Origin: Betaproteobacteria bacterium | GTDB lineage: Bacteria > Pseudomonadota > Gammaproteobacteria > Burkholderiales > CANMPU01 | Direction: 5' to 3' | Length of the DNA stretch: 5,500 nucleotides | NCBI GenBank assembly: GCA_947499755.1 | Contig: CANMPU010000085.1 | Span: 1-5,500 of the forward strand | In this document: piece after piece, positions 1-5,500 of the stretch | How the letters are laid out: every line of letters begins with the position of its first letter | Position numbering within the stretch: position 1 is the first letter of the stretch | The notes under the pieces: model-generated | Databases searched by the model: none | The model's input: the letters and a program-made list of their open reading frames with translations, nothing else | Told to the model about the DNA's origin: nothing | Made by a program: the position numbers and the translations under genes

Positions 1-315
1 GTACTGTCGGGGCTAGCACCCTTTTTTAGCGCAAGCCGTTGTGCCGATGAAACCATGTCAAAACCCCACCCACTCATGCTACTTGAACTTATGGAGACCT
101 TGGGATTCGAATCAACGCAAGCATTGGTCATTGGAGATACGACACACGATTTACAAATGGCAAAAAATGCAAATGTCGCGGCAGTTGCCGTCACTTTTGG
201 TGCACATCCTAGAGAGGAATTGATGAAACATTCCCCGCTCGCATGTTTGGACGACTTCTTTGTGCTCAGAAAATGGCTGGTAACCCATGCGCCAGGTTCA
301 AGCTCAGGCCATTGA
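1..315 (+). CDS. HAD-IA family hydrolase (phosphoglycolate phosphatase-like), C-terminal part
   Basis: The reading frame is open from the first base and ends at TGA 313-315, giving the last 104 residues; the start and the nucleophile motif (DxDxT) lie off the left edge. Two HAD landmarks are visible: the motif III lysine in SKPHP (visible residue 21) and motif IV as VIGDTTHDLQMA (acidic residues 46 and 50), which bind phosphate and Mg2+. The GDT-x-x-D spacing fits subfamily IA phosphatases of the Gph/PGP type, soluble cytoplasmic enzymes acting on small phosphate esters; the substrate cannot be told from this part. In Betaproteobacteria a HAD gene of this type commonly follows rluC and precedes an S49 peptidase gene, which agrees with sppA lying further downstream here. 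The last residues (APGSSSGH) look like a non-conserved tail. Superfamily is confident, substrate is not. Confidence 0.88.
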   Translation, partial: VLSGLAPFFSASRCADETMSKPHPLMLLELMETLGFESTQALVIGDTTHDLQMAKNANVAAVAVTFGAHPREELMKHSPLACLDDFFVLRKWLVTHAPGSSSGH

Positions 316-361
316 AAGCCCTATTTTGCTTTCGTCCCAACAAACACCGCTGCCTAACCCT

Positions 362-1642
362 ATGAATAGATTTTCCGCTGCGACGTTACGGCGCCTATTC
401 GTGTTGATCGCTGCATCAATCCATGCCTTCTATAGTTATGCGGCCAGCGACGATACCAGTTTGGTGTTTGAACGCTATAAAGAGCGCCTAGTACAAATAC
501 GCGTTTTGGATTCTGCTTCTGGTGCAAGGGTGAGCCTGGGGTCCGGATTTATCGTTAGTTCTGATGGGCTCATTATTACGAACTACCACGTTGTCTCCGA
601 CCTTATCCAGAAGCCAAGCAACTACCGCGCCGACATTTTGCATCACAACGGCACAATCGGAAAGCCAAGGTTGTTACGCTTTGATATTGTCCATGACCTG
701 GCGTTAATTCAAACGAATATACCGATAGTCTCGTGGTTTGATTTCTCCATTGCGCCACCGCGAAAAGGCGCGCGTGTATTTTCCCTTGGAACGCCACTAG
801 ATTTAGGATTTACTATTGTCGAAGGCACCTATAGCGGGTTAATCGAAGAATCGCTTTACGAACAAGTTCACTTCACAGGATCGATCAATGCGGGAATGAG
901 TGGCGGGCCGGCTATACTTGCGAATGGGACTGTCGTAGGTATTAATGTGGCATCGATGGGCGATCAAGTCAGCTTTCTCGTACCGGCGAAATTTGCCAAA
1001 AGTCTAGTGGATGATGCGAAGCAAAACGTATCCGCTGCGCAAGAAAATCTCGCGAAGGCGACGCAGCAACTACTAAACAGTCAAAATGACTATATACATA
1101 AGCTCCTCGCGTCGCCATTACCGACGACCGTGTTGGGAAAATATAAATTGCCCGGGCAAGCGGCAAATTATCTTAAGTGTTGGGGTGATTCACAACGACA
1201 CGAAGTGAATCTCTTCGAAATTGTCTCTTGGGAATGTTCAGCACAAAATGATCTATATCTTTCACGGACCCAAACCATCAGCCCGGTATGGTATAGACAC
1301 GAATTAATTAGCTCTACAAAATTAAATCCCTTACGCTTTTACAATCTCTACCAAAATTACTTTCTACGCGGTGGTTATGGATTTCAAGGTGGTTCAGACG
1401 ATGTCGGGCCATTTAGTTGCACCACAGAATTTGTCGCCAACGTTGGGCTTGAGATGAAAGCGGTATTTTGCCTACGCGCTTATAAAAAATTGCTCGGGCT
1501 TTATGACGCTGTATTGCGCGTCGCGACGCTCGGCGGCAATACCGAAGGCGTGCAAAGCACGTTGATGATTCAGGCAGTCAGTGCGGAGAGTGCGACGCGC
1601 TTTTCAGCACACTATTTAGAAGCGATGACATGGACGAAGTAA
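362..1642 (+). CDS. Exported S1C/trypsin-like serine protease with unrecognised C-terminal domain
   Basis: Encodes 426 residues. Residues 1-28 look like a Sec signal peptide: basic start (R3, R10, R11), hydrophobic core around 12-25 and a cleavage-like YAA-S, so the mature protein should be periplasmic. Residues about 35-215 form a DegP/HtrA-like chymotrypsin fold with a complete triad: His76 in TNYHVV, Asp112 in HDLALI and Ser180 in GMSGGP. The usual GNSGG has Met in place of Asn. There is no PDZ domain. Instead a polar, probably helical stretch (about 212-250) leads into some 175 residues I do not recognise, with four cysteines (273, 292, 353, 370) that could form disulfides in the periplasm. 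An in-frame ATG at 287 would overlap the HAD gene by 29 bases and put 25 non-signal residues before the signal peptide, so I chose 362, although no clear Shine-Dalgarno precedes it. The stop overlaps the FHA gene, implying co-translation. Protease fold is confident; target unknown. Confidence 0.85.
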   Translation: MNRFSAATLRRLFVLIAASIHAFYSYAASDDTSLVFERYKERLVQIRVLDSASGARVSLGSGFIVSSDGLIITNYHVVSDLIQKPSNYRADILHHNGTIGKPRLLRFDIVHDLALIQTNIPIVSWFDFSIAPPRKGARVFSLGTPLDLGFTIVEGTYSGLIEESLYEQVHFTGSINAGMSGGPAILANGTVVGINVASMGDQVSFLVPAKFAKSLVDDAKQNVSAAQENLAKATQQLLNSQNDYIHKLLASPLPTTVLGKYKLPGQAANYLKCWGDSQRHEVNLFEIVSWECSAQNDLYLSRTQTISPVWYRHELISSTKLNPLRFYNLYQNYFLRGGYGFQGGSDDVGPFSCTTEFVANVGLEMKAVFCLRAYKKLLGLYDAVLRVATLGGNTEGVQSTLMIQAVSAESATRFSAHYLEAMTWTK

Positions 1643-2607
1643 TTTTCATCGAAATATTGGACAAATCAGGTCGTGTTAACGCAAGGAGCCGTCACGACCA
1701 TTTTCCCGTCACTATCGGAAGTGCTTACACGAATGATGTAATTCTGGAAGATGAGTTTGCCTCGCCCGAACACGTTGCGATTGAACAAAATTCAGATCGC
1801 GCTCTGGTTATAAATGATCTCGATAGCACGAATGGTATTTACACAAGTACGTCTGTCGAAAGAAAAACACGAATCGTCGTTGCAGCAGATAACTTAGTAC
1901 GTGTCGGGCATACCACATTACGTATTCGCACGGCGGCATTTCTCCCTCCCGCTGCGATCCCAGAAAATGTGAAGGCAAGTGTCCTGCTGAAAACGATCTC
2001 CGGTCGTTGGAGCTTGTTCCTATTACTACCGCTCACTTTAGGAATCGCGATATGGAGCGTATTCTGGGAAACCTACACGCAAATTCGCATACCCGCCTTA
2101 TTGTTGCCGCCCATGCTGGTCATGGCAATGATATTGATATGGTCGGGCATTTGGGCGTTAGCAAGCCGGCTTTATTCCCATCACTCTTTTTATCCACGTC
2201 ATATCGTTATTTCATGTTTGGTATTCTTGGCCTCCGCGATCCTTGAGATTCTATGTGGTTATTATGCCTTCGCCTTCGGTGCGGAGCTCTCTGCCGAAAT
2301 CGTGACCTACGCGGGTTTTACCGCGCTCACCGCTTGCCTTATTTATTGGCACTTGCGTACATGCATGCAGAGCATGTCCAAAACCCTTCCTATCGCTTCT
2401 GGATTTATCGCTTGCACCATTGCAGCAATTGTGTGGCTGAGCCTGCATGCAGCGTCGAGCAATGATAATGCAAGGCTACAGTACAACGCCGCGCTAAAGC
2501 CGCTCCCTTTCAAGTTAGTAGATAGCGCAACCGTGGCGGATTTTGCCAAATCAATGGCAAAAATTAAGACGTCCGCCGATAGTGCCGCCCACGATAGCGG
2601 GCGATAA
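1630..2607 (+). CDS. Membrane protein with N-terminal FHA domain
   Basis: Encodes 325 residues. Residues about 5-100 match an FHA domain, a beta-sandwich that in canonical members binds phosphothreonine peptides. Visible landmarks are TIG (28-30), TNDVILEDE (34-42), S45-x-x-H48 and DLDSTNGIY (63-71). The conserved Arg after the first Gly (usual GR) is Ser31 here, so phosphopeptide binding may be weakened or altered. After a linker there are about five hydrophobic helices, near 127-146, 155-177, 190-213, 222-240 and 254-273, then a polar tail of about 50 residues. With the FHA domain in the cytoplasm, an odd helix count would put the tail in the periplasm, the compartment of the upstream protease. 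The ATG lies inside the end of the protease gene (13-base overlap), pointing to translational coupling and a joint role. No kinase, phosphatase or secretion gene is visible nearby. The FHA assignment is good; overall function is unknown. Confidence 0.82.
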   Translation: MDEVIFIEILDKSGRVNARSRHDHFPVTIGSAYTNDVILEDEFASPEHVAIEQNSDRALVINDLDSTNGIYTSTSVERKTRIVVAADNLVRVGHTTLRIRTAAFLPPAAIPENVKASVLLKTISGRWSLFLLLPLTLGIAIWSVFWETYTQIRIPALLLPPMLVMAMILIWSGIWALASRLYSHHSFYPRHIVISCLVFLASAILEILCGYYAFAFGAELSAEIVTYAGFTALTACLIYWHLRTCMQSMSKTLPIASGFIACTIAAIVWLSLHAASSNDNARLQYNAALKPLPFKLVDSATVADFAKSMAKIKTSADSAAHDSGR

Positions 2608-2687
2608 TGTTTCCTCGCGACGCGACGCCCCACGCACAGCGAAATCTTCACGCGGGACGCGCGCTCTAGGTAACGTCGGATTCGCGT

Positions 2688-2700
2688 TATACTTTATTAT
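2688..2700 (+). promoter_or_regulatory. Candidate sigma70 -10 region for sppA
   Basis: Two overlapping -10-like hexamers, TATACT (2688-2693) and TATTAT (2695-2700), each match TATAAT at five of six positions and sit in an AT-rich stretch about 90-100 bases before the sppA start. No good TTGACA-like -35 element is found 16-18 bases upstream of either, so the call is weak and would depend on an activator or on a non-consensus promoter. Confidence 0.3.
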
Positions 2701-2704
2701 CTAG

Positions 2705-2721
2705 CGCTTTATCCTATAGCG
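2705..2721. repeat. Imperfect 17-bp dyad downstream of the candidate promoter
   Basis: CGCT at 2705-2708 pairs with AGCG at 2718-2721, and TA at 2710-2711 pairs with TA at 2715-2716, with one T/T mismatch between the arms. The symmetric element lies just after the -10-like sequences, where a repressor operator would fit, but it is short enough to be chance. Confidence 0.3.
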
Positions 2722-2777
2722 GTTCCCGTTGTAGCGTAATTGGCGTATTGCTTGTGAAATAATTATTTAACCTTACT

Positions 2778-2783
2778 AGGTGA
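2778..2783 (+). promoter_or_regulatory. Ribosome binding site deciding the sppA start
   Basis: AGGTGA ends five bases before the ATG at 2789 and is a good Shine-Dalgarno. An in-frame GTG at 2780 lies inside this element and so would have no upstream site of its own. This argues for the ATG at 2789, making the protein begin MSDEKSG. Confidence 0.7.
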
Positions 2784-2788
2784 CAAAA

Positions 2789-3733
2789 ATGTCTGATGAG
2801 AAATCTGGAGAGCCCTGGGAACGTAAAGTGCTCGAGAAACTTGCTATTTCTGCTCTACAAGAACAGCGTCGCGCACGACGTTGGGGGATTTTCTTTAAGT
2901 CGCTTACCTTACTCTATCTTTTTGCTATTTTATTTATTGCCATTGGCTGGACCGGCAAAAAAGATGATGTGCATTCCGGAAAGCATACGGCACTGGTCGA
3001 TTTGGTGGGGGTCATTGCACCAGGTAGCGAGGCGAGCGCTGAACATGTTACCGAGGGCTTGCAAAACGCGTTTAAAGACAAAAATACCCAGGGGGTCATT
3101 CTACGTATCAATAGTCCTGGCGGTAGTCCTGTGCAAGCTGGGTATATCAACGATGAAATACGCCGCTTGCGCGTACTGTACCCGAAAATTCCTATATACG
3201 CAGTGGTCGAGGATATTTGTGCCTCAGGTGGTTACTACGTTGCAGCAGCAGCCGACAAAATTTACGTAGACAAAGCAAGTGTCGTGGGCTCTATCGGTGT
3301 GCTTATGAACGGCTTTGGTTTTACCGGAACAATGGAAAAATTGGGAGTCGAGCGTCGATTGCTTACAGCGGGAAAAAATAAAGGGTTTCTCGATCCGTTT
3401 TCGCCATTAGATGCCTCACAAAAAGAATATGCACAGAACATGCTGGCGGATATTCATCAGCAATTCATTAAGGTGGTTCGTGAGGGGCGGGGGCAACGCC
3501 TCAAGGAAAGCGCTGATACATTTAGTGGCCTAATGTGGACGGGGGAAAAAAGCATTGCGTTGGGTTTGGCCGATGCAACTGGCAGTGTTGATTATGTGGC
3601 GCGCGACGTGATAAAGGCTGAGGATATTGTAGATTTCTCCGCGCACGAAGGTTTCGCAGAACGATTTGCGAAACGCTTTGGGGCGGGCGTTACGCAAGCA
3701 CTAGTGGCGCAAAACTTACCGCTGCTAAGGTAG
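2789..3733 (+). CDS. sppA: Signal peptide peptidase SppA, short form (peptidase family S49)
   Basis: Encodes 314 residues. Family S49 proteases are membrane-bound and cleave leftover signal peptides in or near the inner membrane. Residues 1-33 are charged and cytoplasmic, 34-54 form a single membrane anchor, and the rest is a ClpP/crotonase-like catalytic domain facing the periplasm. The family core is clear: RINSPGGS (106-113), the nucleophile Ser146 in CASGGYY, VGSIGV (166-171), and Lys198 in GKNKGFLDPF, at the position of the general base in short bacterial SppA such as that of Bacillus subtilis. The length matches the single-domain form, about half of the tandem-domain E. coli SppA. ATG 2789 is preferred because AGGTGA precedes it. 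In many Betaproteobacteria this gene follows rluC and a HAD hydrolase gene; here the protease/FHA pair lies between. It converges on slmA with 11 bases between stops. Confidence 0.93.
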   Translation: MSDEKSGEPWERKVLEKLAISALQEQRRARRWGIFFKSLTLLYLFAILFIAIGWTGKKDDVHSGKHTALVDLVGVIAPGSEASAEHVTEGLQNAFKDKNTQGVILRINSPGGSPVQAGYINDEIRRLRVLYPKIPIYAVVEDICASGGYYVAAAADKIYVDKASVVGSIGVLMNGFGFTGTMEKLGVERRLLTAGKNKGFLDPFSPLDASQKEYAQNMLADIHQQFIKVVREGRGQRLKESADTFSGLMWTGEKSIALGLADATGSVDYVARDVIKAEDIVDFSAHEGFAERFAKRFGAGVTQALVAQNLPLLR

Positions 3734-3744
3734 ACAGTGCGCGC

Positions 3745-4344
3745 TCATATTGCAGGAGGTACGCCATACATTTTTGCTATGAGCTGCCATAGCTCGGCCC
3801 AGCCTTCCAAAGGATCGCGCTTAAATCTGTTTTTCGCGAATTGATGCCAACGACCCGTAACGAAGCACATTAGTAAATTAGCGCCTAGTGCAGCGTCTAG
3901 GTTCGATGCGCATTCGTTTTCGCTGACAGCAAAGCGCAACGCTTGCTTCAATGTGGCCTCTAGTCTGTCATGTAGTTGATTAATCCGTATTTGCAGGCGC
4001 TCGTTCTCATTCACCAGGGCATCGCCAATAAGTACGCGCGTCATGCCAGGATTTTTTTGCGCGAAGCCTAACAATAAAGAAATAATCGCCTCAACTTGTT
4101 TTAACCCATTGCGCTCTTCAGAAGTAATTTTATTGATCAATCCAAATACTGTCTGTTCGACAAACTCAATCAAGCCCTCATACATCTGTGCTTTGCTTGC
4201 AAAATGGCGGTAAAGCGCAGCCTCGGATACGTTTAACTTCGCTGCTAATGATGCAGTTGTAATTTTTTCCGGATTGGGGTTTTGCAGCATTTGCGCCAGG
4301 GTCTGAAGGATTTGAAACTTTTTCTCTCCGGTTTTGGCTGGCAT
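3745..4344 (-). CDS. slmA: Nucleoid occlusion factor SlmA (TetR family)
   Basis: Encodes 199 residues, the same size as E. coli SlmA (198), with matching landmarks throughout. The helix-turn-helix is ITTASLAAKLNVSEAALYRHF (28-48), followed by SKAQMYEGLIEFVE (50-63), LLLGFAQKNPGMTRVL (90-105) and RINQLHDRLEA (120-130). SlmA binds specific chromosomal sites and, when DNA-bound, blocks FtsZ polymerisation so that the septum does not form across the nucleoid. Unlike most TetR proteins it acts on division rather than as a classic ligand-responsive repressor. The start lies two bases after the stop of the pyrimidine nucleotidase gene with only a weak GAGA-like ribosome site, so translation is probably coupled to that gene. 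The C-terminal half (140-199) diverges more from E. coli, as expected for another class. Assignment is strong. Confidence 0.92.
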   Translation of the reverse strand: MPAKTGEKKFQILQTLAQMLQNPNPEKITTASLAAKLNVSEAALYRHFASKAQMYEGLIEFVEQTVFGLINKITSEERNGLKQVEAIISLLLGFAQKNPGMTRVLIGDALVNENERLQIRINQLHDRLEATLKQALRFAVSENECASNLDAALGANLLMCFVTGRWHQFAKNRFKRDPLEGWAELWQLIAKMYGVPPAI

Positions 4345-4346
4345 GA

Positions 4347-5500
<1,154 letters not shown>

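Larger units (their letters stand above)
2608..2788 (+). other. Intergenic region upstream of sppA
   Basis: This 181-base gap is the largest non-coding stretch in the window. Its first 60 bases are GC-rich, with repeated CGACG/CGCG words but no clean hairpin followed by a T run, so I call no terminator for the FHA gene. The rest is AT-rich and holds promoter-like and repeat signals described separately. It probably separates the protease/FHA transcript from that of sppA, although read-through remains possible. Confidence 0.6.

Noticed and set aside
287..361. Upstream in-frame ATG at 287 (and TTG at 326) as the protease start
   Set aside because: These would place up to 25 polar residues in front of a well-formed signal peptide and, for 287, overlap the HAD gene. 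ATG 362 gives a normal Sec signal peptide.
2343..2651. Minus-strand open frame antisense to the FHA gene
   Set aside because: It lies mostly opposite the hydrophobic helices of a well-supported gene and shows no recognisable protein features.
2614..2670. GC-rich stretch after the FHA gene as a terminator
   Set aside because: CGACG/CGCG words repeat, but I find no stable inverted repeat followed by a T run.
2780..2788. GTG at 2780 as the sppA start
   Set aside because: It lies within the AGGTGA ribosome site that serves the ATG at 2789 and adds only three residues.
2796..3269. 157-codon plus-strand frame overlapping sppA
   Set aside because: It is a shifted-frame shadow of sppA, whose own frame has all the S49 motifs.

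Overview
The window reads as chromosomal DNA of a gram-negative proteobacterium, most likely a betaproteobacterium of moderate GC content. The right-hand block argB > pyrimidine 5'-nucleotidase > slmA is a gene order I know from Betaproteobacteria. A HAD hydrolase lying close to an S49 (SppA-type) peptidase is also typical of that class, where both usually follow rluC. Species or genus cannot be fixed from sequence alone. Coding density is high, with seven genes (five complete, one cut by each edge), no RNA genes and no mobile elements.

Left block, + strand (1-2607): the C-terminal part of a HAD-IA phosphatase, then two accessory-looking genes in tandem. The first encodes an exported S1C/trypsin-like serine protease with a complete His-Asp-Ser triad, no PDZ domain and a long C-terminal region I do not recognise. 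The second overlaps it by 13 bases. It encodes a membrane protein with a cytoplasmic FHA (phosphopeptide-binding fold) domain, about five transmembrane helices and a short tail predicted to be periplasmic. This pair is the least ordinary part of the window.

Middle (2608-3733, + strand): a 181-base intergenic region with an AT-rich candidate promoter, an imperfect dyad and a phased TAGCG repeat. It is followed by sppA, a short-form membrane-anchored signal-peptide peptidase with a Ser/Lys dyad.

Right block, - strand (3745-5500): argB (N-acetylglutamate kinase, arginine synthesis, cut by the right edge), a pyrimidine 5'-nucleotidase of the HAD superfamily and slmA (nucleoid-occlusion division inhibitor). 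These are read in that order with a 14-base overlap and then a 2-base gap, so they form one apparent operon. It converges on sppA with only 11 bases between the stop codons and no visible terminator.

Most of the window is housekeeping. The protease/FHA pair is the only candidate for a little-described system. One reading is that a cytoplasmic phospho-signal is sensed by the FHA protein and passed through the membrane to a periplasmic protease. That is inference from gene order and topology, not from a recognised family pair.
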